From assembly GCA_019637795.1 (NCBI GenBank), contig JAHBUY010000005.1, positions 62,001 to 126,000 on the forward strand: a stretch of 64,000 nucleotides of DNA. Reading direction: 5' to 3'. The position numbers and the translations under genes were made by a program. Origin of the DNA: a bacterium (lineage in GTDB: Bacteria; Desulfobacterota; Binatia; HRBIN30; CADEER01). Shown in pieces: positions 36,730-44,224 of this stretch. The notes under the pieces are model-generated. The model did not search any database. It had not been told where the DNA came from and worked only from the letters and a program-made list of their open reading frames with translations. Numbering within the stretch: position 1 is the first letter of the stretch; each line of letters opens with the position of its first letter.

Positions 36730-36894
36730 CTAGTGTCCCGAGTTGGAAGTTCGTCACCTATTTCGCCGGCCCTCGACGCCCCTGACTGCGTTGCCCCTCC
36801 TTGGAATATTCCCGATATTCCTGCGTCGGGACGCCTTGCCAGGGGCGCCGATTGCCGGCGAAATAGGCAACGAACTTCCAACTCGGGACACTAG
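36730..36894 (+). repeat. MITE-like palindromic element with CTAG ends
   Basis: A 165-bp imperfect palindrome. The outer ~40 bp on the left (CTAGTGTCCCGAGTTGGAAG then TTCGTCACCTATTTCGCCGG) recur as reverse complement on the right, with one 2-base mismatch block. Similarity continues inward to a centre near GGAATATTCCCGATATTCC. There is no coding sequence. The CTAG at both ends could be a 4-bp target duplication, as in IS5-type elements. The whole 350-bp gap 36557-36906 contains only the RHH-gene leader and this element. The right end joins GAT to form TAGGAT (36892-36897), 9 nt before the next start codon. Confidence 0.8.
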
Positions 36895-36906
36895 GATCGC
36901 CGACGC

Positions 36907-38469
36907 ATGAATCGTCCCCGCGAGGTGCCGGCCTGGTGCCGGGTGCGCGGCGGCGGCAGCCCGCTCCTGCTGGTGGCGCCGCACGGCGGCGCCCGCGACG
37001 CCATCCGCCCGGCGCGCGGCGCGGTGAAGGTGAACGACCTGCACACCGCCGGGCTCGCGGAGGAGCTGGCGACCACGCTGGACGCCAGCCTGATCGCCAA
37101 CCCGAGCCTCGACCGCAACCAGCTCGACCTGAACCGCATCTCCCAGGTCGCCCGCGCCGCCCCCTGGTTTCCGGCGCTGCTGGAGACGCTGCTCGCCGAC
37201 ATCCTCGCCCGCCACGAGCGCGCCGAGGTGCTCTTCCTCCACGGCTGGAACACGCTGCAGCCGAAGTGCGACATCGGCATCGGCCACCCGCTGGCGCATC
37301 CGGCGGACGCCGCCCGCCACGCGCCGGCGCTCACCGCCTCGGTCCGCTACGTCACCAGCCGCCTCGCCGCCCTGCGCGCCGCCTGCGCGGCGCGCGGCAT
37401 CGCCGCGCCGCTGGGCGAGCGCTATCCCGGGCGCCACGCCAACAACCTCCTGCAGCTCTTCCGCCGCGACGGCGATTCCCTCCTCGCCCCCCGGATCCGC
37501 GCCTGGGTGGCGGCCGATCGCGTCGACGCCGTCCAGCTCGAGCTCGCGGCTCCGCTGCGCTGGCCGGGTCCGCTGCGCGGGGCGTTCGCGAGCGCGCTGC
37601 GCGACGCCTTCGCGGCGCCGGCGCCGGTCGCCGCGGCGCCGCCGCCCGTGCCGCGGCGCCGCGCGCCGCCGCCGCCCCCGCCCGCCGCGCTGCAGGTCTA
37701 TGACCCGGCGAGCGGCCTCGGCCTGCTGGCCCGCGTCGATCCGCAGCGCGGCGGCGGAACGAGCGGCCGCCTGCTGCTCTTTCTCGACCGCGGGCGGGTG
37801 GCGCTCTTCACCGGCGACGACCCGCACGCCGGCGACCGCGCCCGCGGCGGCCCGTGGTTCACCCCCACGGCCGCCGGCGGGTCGCATCTCGCCTTCGATG
37901 GCTGGGCGCTGTGCGCCACCGACGGCGCCCTGTACGTCGATCTCGAGCGCGCGCTGGCGGCGTCGCGCCTGCTCGCCGTGCACGCCGATCTCACCTTCAC
38001 CCCGCGCGCCGGCGGCGAGCACGGCCGCGTGCGCGGCACGGTGACGCTCGACGGCCTCCCCCAGCGCGTCGATGCCATCGGCTTCGCCCCGGCCGGCGGC
38101 GTCGGCCAGCCGACGGAGAGCGGTTGGCGGTCGCACCTCGTCCTGCGCGCCGCGCTCGCCAACGGCAGCGCGCTCGCGCTCCGCCATCGCGTGCCCGGCG
38201 GCACGCTGCTGGAGACGGATCGCGACGGCGCGGCGGCGCGCGCCACTGGCGCGCTCGCCATCACCTTCGACGGCGAGCCCTACGCGCCACGGCGGATCGT
38301 CGTCGGCGACGCGGCCGGCGGCCTGGCCGCCGACGCGACGGCGCGTCTGTCGATCGTGCGCCCGCTGTCACCGGGCCGCCGCGCCCGGGTGACCCTCGGC
38401 CTGGCGCGCGTCACGCGCGGCGGCAGCGAGGGCGTCGGATTCTACGAATACGCGCGCGTCGTCGACTGA
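36907..38469 (+). CDS. N-formylglutamate-amidohydrolase-like domain fused to a large beta-rich domain
   Basis: A 520-aa two-domain protein. Residues 1-225 resemble the N-formylglutamate amidohydrolase fold: LLLVAPHGGARDAI, PSLDRNQLDLNR, VLFLHGWNT and LGERYPGRHANN with its possible metal ligands. A Pro-rich linker (PPPPPPAA, about 245-260) joins a ~250-residue beta-sandwich-like domain (LLARVDPQRGGG; FTPTAAGGSHLAFDG; EGVGFYEYAR) similar in style to lipocalin-like AttH/DUF7064 domains. The fusion is unfamiliar to me. Function unknown; hydrolysis of an amide on a lipid-like ligand is conceivable. Confidence 0.75.
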   Translation: MNRPREVPAWCRVRGGGSPLLLVAPHGGARDAIRPARGAVKVNDLHTAGLAEELATTLDASLIANPSLDRNQLDLNRISQVARAAPWFPALLETLLADILARHERAEVLFLHGWNTLQPKCDIGIGHPLAHPADAARHAPALTASVRYVTSRLAALRAACAARGIAAPLGERYPGRHANNLLQLFRRDGDSLLAPRIRAWVAADRVDAVQLELAAPLRWPGPLRGAFASALRDAFAAPAPVAAAPPPVPRRRAPPPPPPAALQVYDPASGLGLLARVDPQRGGGTSGRLLLFLDRGRVALFTGDDPHAGDRARGGPWFTPTAAGGSHLAFDGWALCATDGALYVDLERALAASRLLAVHADLTFTPRAGGEHGRVRGTVTLDGLPQRVDAIGFAPAGGVGQPTESGWRSHLVLRAALANGSALALRHRVPGGTLLETDRDGAAARATGALAITFDGEPYAPRRIVVGDAAGGLAADATARLSIVRPLSPGRRARVTLGLARVTRGGSEGVGFYEYARVVD

Positions 38470-38518
38470 CGGGCGGCGGGTGGCGCGGTCGCGCCGCCCG
38501 CCGCGTCGCATCCCGAGC

Positions 38519-39679
38519 TCACGCCGGCGCGGCGCCGGCCTCGGGGCCGTCGAGCACCACCTGGGCGACCAACTCGCGGTTGTGCGTCGCGTCGCCGAAG
38601 GTCACTTCCGAGCCCTTGGCGCGCTTGAAGTACAGATGCATGTCGTGTTCCCACGTGAAGCCGATGCCGCCGTGGATCTGGATGCCCTCGGCGGACACGA
38701 AGCGGTAGGCGTCGGAGGTGTAGGCCTTCGCCATGCACGCCGCCAGGTGCGCCTCGGCGACGTCGTTGGCCACCGCCCAGGCGGCGTAGTAGGTCGCCGA
38801 CTTGGCGCTCTCCACCTGCACCATCATGTTGGCGCACTTGTGCTGGATCGCCTGGAAGCTGCCGATCGGCTTGCCGAACTGCTCGCGCACCTTGGCGTAC
38901 TCGACGCTCATCTCGAGCACTTTCTGGGCGCCGCCGCACATCTCGGCGCACAGCGCCACCTTGGCGCGGTCGACCAGTCGGTCGAGCAGCGGCCAGCCCT
39001 GGCCGACCGCGCCGAGCACCGCGTCAGCGCCCACCGCGACGTCGTCGAAGGTGACCTCGCAGAGCTTGCGCGTCTGATCCATCGTCTTCAGGACCCGCAC
39101 GCCGACGCCCTGCGCCTTGCGCTCGACGACCAGCATGGTGATGCCGTTGACGCCGCGGCCGCCGCTGCGCGCCGGCACGATCAGCAGGTCGGCGTTGTGC
39201 GCGTCGTGCACGAACAGCTTGGTGCCCGACAACGTGAAACCGCCGCCCGCCGCCTGCGCCGCGAGCTGGATGCCGTCGGCGTCCCAGCGGCCGCTCTCCT
39301 CGACCTGCGCCAGCGTCGCGCGCCGCGAGCCGTCGGCGAGGCCCGGCAGCCAGCGCTGCTTCTGCGCCTCGCTGCCGCCGAGGTCGATGGCGATGCCGCC
39401 GAGAATCGCCGAGGCGAAGAACGGGCCGGGGAAGACGACCTTGCCCATCTCCTCGAGCACGACGACCATGTCGACCATGTTCAGGCCGGCGCCGCCGTAC
39501 TGCTCGGGCACGATCAGGCCGGTCCAGCCGAGCTCGGCCATCTTGCGCCACTGCTCCTCGGAGAACCCGCGCTCGTCCTCCATCATCTGGCGCACGTAGG
39601 TCATCGGGCACTCGGCCTCGAGGAACTCGCGCACGCTCTGGCGCAGCATCTCCTGCTCTTCGCTGAATCCGAAATCCAT
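38519..39679 (-). CDS. Acyl-CoA dehydrogenase
   Basis: A 386-aa FAD-dependent acyl-CoA dehydrogenase. N-terminal helical domain (FGFSEEQEMLRQSVREFLE; GWTGLIVPEQYGGAGLNMVD), FAD-binding beta domain (SGTKLFVHDAHNADLLIVPA) and C-terminal helical domain with YAKVREQFGKPIGSFQAIQH, ending AEGIQIHGGIGFTWEHDMHL. The usual acidic residue of straight-chain dehydrogenases near the C-terminus is not obvious. It resembles the side-chain/steroid or long-chain group common in hydrocarbon- and steroid-degrading bacteria. It is convergent with the amidohydrolase-like gene. Confidence 0.92.
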   Translation of the reverse strand: MDFGFSEEQEMLRQSVREFLEAECPMTYVRQMMEDERGFSEEQWRKMAELGWTGLIVPEQYGGAGLNMVDMVVVLEEMGKVVFPGPFFASAILGGIAIDLGGSEAQKQRWLPGLADGSRRATLAQVEESGRWDADGIQLAAQAAGGGFTLSGTKLFVHDAHNADLLIVPARSGGRGVNGITMLVVERKAQGVGVRVLKTMDQTRKLCEVTFDDVAVGADAVLGAVGQGWPLLDRLVDRAKVALCAEMCGGAQKVLEMSVEYAKVREQFGKPIGSFQAIQHKCANMMVQVESAKSATYYAAWAVANDVAEAHLAACMAKAYTSDAYRFVSAEGIQIHGGIGFTWEHDMHLYFKRAKGSEVTFGDATHNRELVAQVVLDGPEAGAAPA

Positions 39680-39819
39680 TGCTCCTCCGAGGATGGGATC
39701 ACCGGCGAGAGGACCAGCCGTCGGCGCGGGCGCTCCCCGCGGTCGCGCCTCCCGTCCCCTTCGCCCCGTTCTGCAACCTCTCGGCGCTACCACACGCGGG
39801 TGCGGCAGGGGAAGCGCGC

Positions 39820-40848
39820 TCAGGGTTTGGCGTCGCAGAGGCTGACGGCGTTGGCCTGCTGCTGGCCGACGGCGGCCACCAGGCGGCCGCGTATCCGCGC
39901 CGCCGCCTCGCGCCAGTCGGCGCCGGCGGGGAGCACCAGACGCCCGCCGGCGATCATGTCGTGGCCGCCGGCGTGGTCGCTGCCGAGCACGCGCTGCAGG
40001 ATGTCGCCGGCGTTGACGTCGCGATTGGTCGTGCGCAGCGAGACGTAGAGGTACGCGCCGTAGCGGCCGATCGCCGCCGCCCAGTCGACCTCGTCCAGCC
40101 GCAGGAGGAAGTCCGCCATCTCCGCCACCATGTCCGGGTAGCGGATCTCGCCGAGGATGGAGACGACGAGCGTGCCGTAGATGCTGGCCGACTCGATGGC
40201 GGCGCGAAAGGCGGAGAAGTACTCGCGCGGGACGCGGGCGTTCTCGATCTTCGCCAGCCGGCGCTTGTTGGTGTGCGGATAGAGGAAGCTGCAGGCGTCC
40301 ATGTCGGGCGTCGAGGCCTCGCGCCCCAGATCCTGCGTCTCGGCCATGATGCCGTAGAAGAGCGCCGTGGCGATCTTGGTCTCGATGCGCAACCGCGGAT
40401 CCATCAGATACTCGGTGAGAATGGTGGAGGTCGCCCCGTAGCCCTCGCGCAGGTCGCTGAACGGCAGGTCGCCGACCGGCGTGTACCGCGGATGATGGTC
40501 GATCACGATCGCCGGCTGCAGCCCGGCGGGCAGCGAGTTGTTCGTGCGCCCCGGCTGGGTGTCGACGAGCGCGATGCGCGTGCCGTGGTCGAGCCGCAGG
40601 TCCTGCACCGGAACCAGCGGGATGTTGAGGTAGCGGAGCATGGCGCGGTTCTCGGCCCGGCCGACGTAGCCGCCGAGCGCGATGGTCGCATCGCGCTCCA
40701 CCAACTGCGCGGCCAGAAAGCGCAGCGCCGCGGCGCTCGCCAGCGCGTCCGGATCGGGGTTGTCGTGCGGCAGGATGACCAGCGGCCCGGGTCGTTCCAA
40801 CACGTCGAGCAACGCGGGCGGCACGCCCTTGCCCGATCCGTTTCCCAT
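39820..40848 (-). CDS. nrnA: DHH/DHHA1 phosphoesterase, NrnA-like nanoRNase/PAP phosphatase
   Basis: A 342-aa DHH-family phosphoesterase. The N-terminal DHH domain shows PLVILPHDNPDPDALASA, LVDTQPGRTNNSLP and IVIDHHPRYTPVG (the DHH motif). The C-terminal DHHA1 domain has the GGHDMIAGGRL motif. NrnA degrades 2-5-nt RNAs and dephosphorylates pAp. The HDNPD start replaces the common HxxPDxDA with an equivalent arrangement (HDNPDPDA). The start at 40848 is preceded by a TATATC -10 element 9 nt away and no SD. Confidence 0.86.
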   Translation of the reverse strand: MGNGSGKGVPPALLDVLERPGPLVILPHDNPDPDALASAAALRFLAAQLVERDATIALGGYVGRAENRAMLRYLNIPLVPVQDLRLDHGTRIALVDTQPGRTNNSLPAGLQPAIVIDHHPRYTPVGDLPFSDLREGYGATSTILTEYLMDPRLRIETKIATALFYGIMAETQDLGREASTPDMDACSFLYPHTNKRRLAKIENARVPREYFSAFRAAIESASIYGTLVVSILGEIRYPDMVAEMADFLLRLDEVDWAAAIGRYGAYLYVSLRTTNRDVNAGDILQRVLGSDHAGGHDMIAGGRLVLPAGADWREAAARIRGRLVAAVGQQQANAVSLCDAKP

Positions 40849-40857
40849 CACGCCCCC

Positions 40858-40887
40858 GATATAGATGACCCCTCGCCGCGGTGTCCA
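40858..40887 (-). promoter_or_regulatory. Promoter of the nrnA-like gene
   Basis: On the minus strand, TGGACA (40882-40887), an 18-bp spacer and TATATC (40858-40863); the start codon follows after 9 nt, so the transcript is probably leaderless. Confidence 0.5.
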
Positions 40888-40987
40888 TGGGGCGCCGCCG
40901 GCCGCGCCCCACCGACGCCGACCGCGGGGCGCCGTGGCCCCCCGTGGCCCCCGCCGACTCGCTTCCCTTTGCCGGCGCGGTTCGGCT

Positions 40988-41836
40988 ATGGCCACCCGCA
41001 TGTCGCCCATCGACGATCCGCGGGCGCGCTTCGCCGCCGCCGTGCAGGCGCCGGACGACGCGATCGACCTCGCCGAGGTCGCGCTGCTGATCGCCGCCGA
41101 GGCGTATCCCGGGCTCGACGGCGATCGCTATCTCGCCATGCTCGACGCGCTCGGCGACGGCGCGCGGGCCCACGTCGCCGGCGCCGGGTCGGACGACGCG
41201 CGGCTGCGCGCCCTGATCCAGTACGTCGCCCGCGAGCAGCGGTTCACCGGCAACCAGGACGACTACTACGACCGCCGCAACAGCTTCCTGAACGACGTCC
41301 TCGACCGCCGCACCGGCATCCCGATCACGCTCGCGATCGTCTACATCGAGGTGGCGCGCCGCGCCGGGCTGGTCGTCCACGGCATCGGCTTTCCCGGCCA
41401 CTTCCTCGCCAAGTACCAGGGCGAGGTCGAGATCGTGTTCGACCCGTTCTTCGGCCTGGTGCTCAGCGAAGAGCAGTGCGCCAAGCGGCTGCAGGCGGTG
41501 ATGGGCGCGGAGACGCCGTTCGACCGCGCCTACCTCCGGCGCGCCACGCCGAAGGAGATCCTGGTGCGCATGCTGCGCAACCTGAAGCAGGTCTTCCTGC
41601 AGGCGCGCGAGTTCGAGCCGGCGCTCGCCTGCAGCGAGCGCATCCTCCTCGTGCAGCCGGAGCTGCCGCCCGAGCTGCGCGATCGCGGCCTGCTCTATCA
41701 CCAGCTCGAGTGCTACTCGGCGGCGCAGGCCGACCTCGAGCGCTTCCTCGCCCTGGCGCCGCACGACGAGAGCGCCGACGTCGTGCGCGAGAAGCTGATC
41801 GAGATCCGCCGCCACGGCGGCGCGACGCTGCACTGA
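40988..41836 (+). CDS. SirB1-family transglutaminase-like/TPR protein
   Basis: A 282-aa protein. The N-terminal and middle parts hold the SirB1/transglutaminase-like core, NDYYDRRNSFLNDVLDRRTG-type pattern (RNSFLNDVLDRRTGIPITL; VYIEVARRAGLVVHGIGFPG; HFLAKYQGEVEIVFDPF). The C-terminal third has TPR-like helices (LRNLKQVFLQAREFEPALAC; YHQLECYSAAQADLERFL). The papain-like Cys is replaced as in many SirB1 proteins; function is unknown. It is divergent from the nrnA-like gene (139 bp). Confidence 0.87.
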   Translation: MATRMSPIDDPRARFAAAVQAPDDAIDLAEVALLIAAEAYPGLDGDRYLAMLDALGDGARAHVAGAGSDDARLRALIQYVAREQRFTGNQDDYYDRRNSFLNDVLDRRTGIPITLAIVYIEVARRAGLVVHGIGFPGHFLAKYQGEVEIVFDPFFGLVLSEEQCAKRLQAVMGAETPFDRAYLRRATPKEILVRMLRNLKQVFLQAREFEPALACSERILLVQPELPPELRDRGLLYHQLECYSAAQADLERFLALAPHDESADVVREKLIEIRRHGGATLH

Positions 41837-41873
41837 GCGGCGGCCGCCGCCCCCGACGATCCCCGTCCCTCGC

Positions 41874-42734
41874 CTACTCCGCCTTCAGCCGGTCGAAATC
41901 GCTCGCGGCGTGGCGCTCCGGGAGCTGCGTCGCCGGCTCGCCCCAGGCGCGATTGACCATGCGGCCGCGGCGCACCGCGGGGCGCGCGGCGAGCGCGTCC
42001 GTCCAGCGGAGCACGTGCCGGTACTCGTGCACGGAGAGGAACTCGGCGGCCTCGTACAGCAGGCCCTTGACCAGCGCGCCGTACCACGGCCAGATCGCCA
42101 TGTCGGCGATCGTGTACTCCGCGCCGGCGACGTACTCGTGGGTCGCCAACTGCCGGTCGAGCACGTCCAACTGGCGCTTGACCTCCATCGCGTAGCGGTC
42201 GATCGCGTACTCGATCTTCGTCGGCGCGTAGGCGTAGAAGTGGCCGAAGCCGCCGCCGAGGAAGGGCGCCGCGCCCATCTGCCAGAACAGCCACGACAGG
42301 CATTCCGCGCGCGCGCTCGCGTCGGTCGGCAGAAAGGCGCCACCGAACTTCTCCGCGAGGTAGAGGAGGATCGCGCCGGACTCGAACACCCGCGTCGGCT
42401 GCGGCGTCGAGCGGTCGAGGAGCGCGGGAATCTTCGAGTTCGGATTGATGGCGACGAAGCCGGAGCCGAACTGGTCGCCGCCGGCGATGTTGATCAACCA
42501 GGCGTCGTACTCCGCCTCCGCGTGGCCGGCCGCCAGCAGCTCTTCCAGCATCACCGTCACCTTCACCCCGTTCGGGGTGGCGAGCGAGTAGAGCTGCAGC
42601 GGGTGCCGGCCGACCGGCAGCTCCTTCTCGTGCGTGGCGCCGGCGATGGGGCGGTTGATCTGCGCGAAGCGCCCGCCGCTCTCCTTGTTCCAGGTCCACA
42701 CCTTGGGCGGCGTGTACTCGATGCTGTCGGTCAC
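41874..42734 (-). CDS. YghU-like glutathione transferase
   Basis: A 286-aa glutathione S-transferase of the Nu/YghU class. It has the N-terminal extension typical of YghU (YTPPKVWTWNKESGGRFAQI NRPIAGATHEKELPVG), the thioredoxin-fold start LQLYSLATPNGVKVTVMLEE with the active-site Thr/Asn-type residues of Nu-GSTs, NPNSKIPALLDRS (cis-Pro region) and the FESGAILLYLAEKFG glutathione-binding turn. Nu-class enzymes reduce disulfides and organic hydroperoxides using two glutathiones. Confidence 0.9.
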   Translation of the reverse strand: MTDSIEYTPPKVWTWNKESGGRFAQINRPIAGATHEKELPVGRHPLQLYSLATPNGVKVTVMLEELLAAGHAEAEYDAWLINIAGGDQFGSGFVAINPNSKIPALLDRSTPQPTRVFESGAILLYLAEKFGGAFLPTDASARAECLSWLFWQMGAAPFLGGGFGHFYAYAPTKIEYAIDRYAMEVKRQLDVLDRQLATHEYVAGAEYTIADMAIWPWYGALVKGLLYEAAEFLSVHEYRHVLRWTDALAARPAVRRGRMVNRAWGEPATQLPERHAASDFDRLKAE

Positions 42735-42846
42735 GTGCAGCTCCTCCTCCGGGCGCGATCGCCGCGCCCGCCGCGGCAGTCTCCCGTAGCCAGAGCGCGG
42801 AACGCGGTCACCTGCAAGCCGGGGCCCTCGATCCCCCGCGCGCGGC

Positions 42847-44028
42847 TCAGCACGCGCGCCAGGGCAGCGTCACGTGCCGGCGCACGTAGTTGCCCTCGGC
42901 GTAGCGGCCGGCGGCGACGTCGACGTGGAAGTCGGGCCAGCGCCGCAGCAGCTCCTCCAGCACCACCCGCCCCTGCAGCCGCGCCGCCGCGGCGCCGATG
43001 CAGTAATGGGTGCCGTAGCTGAAGGTCAGCATCTTGGCGATGCGGCGCGTGACGTCGAAGGCCTCGGCGTCGCTGCCGAACTGGCGCGGATCGCGATTCG
43101 CCGCGCCGTAGCCGAGCAGCACCTTGCGGCCGGCGGGAATCGTCACGCCGCGCAGCGTCACGTCGCGCCGGGTCGTGCGCGCCAGGTTCTGCACCGGCGA
43201 GGTCAGGCGGAGAATCTCCTCGACGGCGTTCGGGATCAGCGCCGGCTCGGCGAGCAAGCGCGCCCGCTGTTCGGGCTGCTCGGTCAGCAGGCAGGCGGCG
43301 CCGGCCAGCATGCCGGTCGCGGTGTCGTTGCCGCCGGTCACCATGGTGAAGGCGAAGCCGAGGATGCGCGCCGTCGTCACCGTGTCCTCGCCGAGGCGCA
43401 CCAGGTCGGTCACGATGTCGTCCGCCGGCTCGCGGCGTCGGCGCTCGATCAGGCTGACGAAGTAGCCGAGCAGCTCGCTGAACGGGTCGCCGGCCGCCCC
43501 CGCCTTGCCGCCCGCCGCCGCCTGCACGATCGCCTCGGTCCAGCGATCGAAGAGCGGGCGGTCGGCCTCGGGAACGCCGAGGTAATGGGCGACGACGAAG
43601 CTCGGCAGCGGCTTGCAGAGATGCGCGACGATGTCGACCGCGCCCGTCGCCGGCAACGCGTCCAGCCGCTCGGCGACGAACGCCCGCACCGCCGGCTCGA
43701 TCGATGCCACCTGGCGCGGCGTGAGCTGCCTGGTGACCAGGCGGCGGAAGGCGGTGTGCGCCGGCGGGTCGAGGAACACCATCGGCATCGCCACCGCCAG
43801 CCCGGTGACGGCGAGCTCGTCGTACGCCACGGTGAGCCCCTGCGCCGAGGAGAACGTCTCGGCATCGCCGGCCGCCGCCCACACGTCGTCGAACCGGGTC
43901 AGCACGTAGAAGTCGCCCGCCGCCACGTGGTGCACCGGGTCGTGGTCGCGCAGCGCCGCGTACATCGGAAAGGGGTCGCGCCACGATTCGCCGCTGCGCA
44001 ACGCGAAGCGCACCGGACCCGCCGTCAT
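42847..44028 (-). CDS. Cytochrome P450
   Basis: A 393-aa soluble bacterial P450 with no signal or anchor. I-helix oxygen-binding motif TGGNDTATGM (the AGxDT variant), K-helix ExxR in EEILRLTSPV, and the haem loop FSYGTHYCIGAAAARL with Cys343 as thiolate ligand. The style is close to the CYP107/CYP125-like range used by actinobacteria and deltaproteobacteria for steroids, terpenes or fatty acids; subfamily and substrate cannot be assigned here. The start is taken at ATG 44028; earlier in-frame starts add unrelated residues. No ferredoxin gene is adjacent. Confidence 0.9.
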   Translation of the reverse strand: MTAGPVRFALRSGESWRDPFPMYAALRDHDPVHHVAAGDFYVLTRFDDVWAAAGDAETFSSAQGLTVAYDELAVTGLAVAMPMVFLDPPAHTAFRRLVTRQLTPRQVASIEPAVRAFVAERLDALPATGAVDIVAHLCKPLPSFVVAHYLGVPEADRPLFDRWTEAIVQAAAGGKAGAAGDPFSELLGYFVSLIERRRREPADDIVTDLVRLGEDTVTTARILGFAFTMVTGGNDTATGMLAGAACLLTEQPEQRARLLAEPALIPNAVEEILRLTSPVQNLARTTRRDVTLRGVTIPAGRKVLLGYGAANRDPRQFGSDAEAFDVTRRIAKMLTFSYGTHYCIGAAAARLQGRVVLEELLRRWPDFHVDVAAGRYAEGNYVRRHVTLPWRAC

Positions 44029-44156
44029 CCCCTCACCATCGCGGCGCCCGGGTAGCACGGCCGCGAGGCGCCGCGCCACTCCTCGACGACGGCGAGCGGC
44101 ATCGCGCCGACGCTGTTGTCCACTGACGTGCGCTCGCCGCCGTTCCCCGGCGTCGC

Positions 44157-44199
44157 GCCAGGCATGTGACGCGCCGCACGCCCGCGACACATGCCTGGC
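44157..44199 (+). repeat. 12-bp perfect inverted repeat upstream of the G8-like surface protein
   Basis: GCCAGGCATGTG (44157-44168) and its exact reverse complement CACATGCCTGGC (44188-44199), separated by 19 bp. It lies between the divergent P450 and surface-protein genes, 26 bp before the latter's ATG. It may be an operator for a dimeric regulator or an RNA hairpin in the 5' leader. Confidence 0.6.
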
Positions 44200-44224
44200 A
44201 CGCGCCGTGCTGTCCGCACCGACC

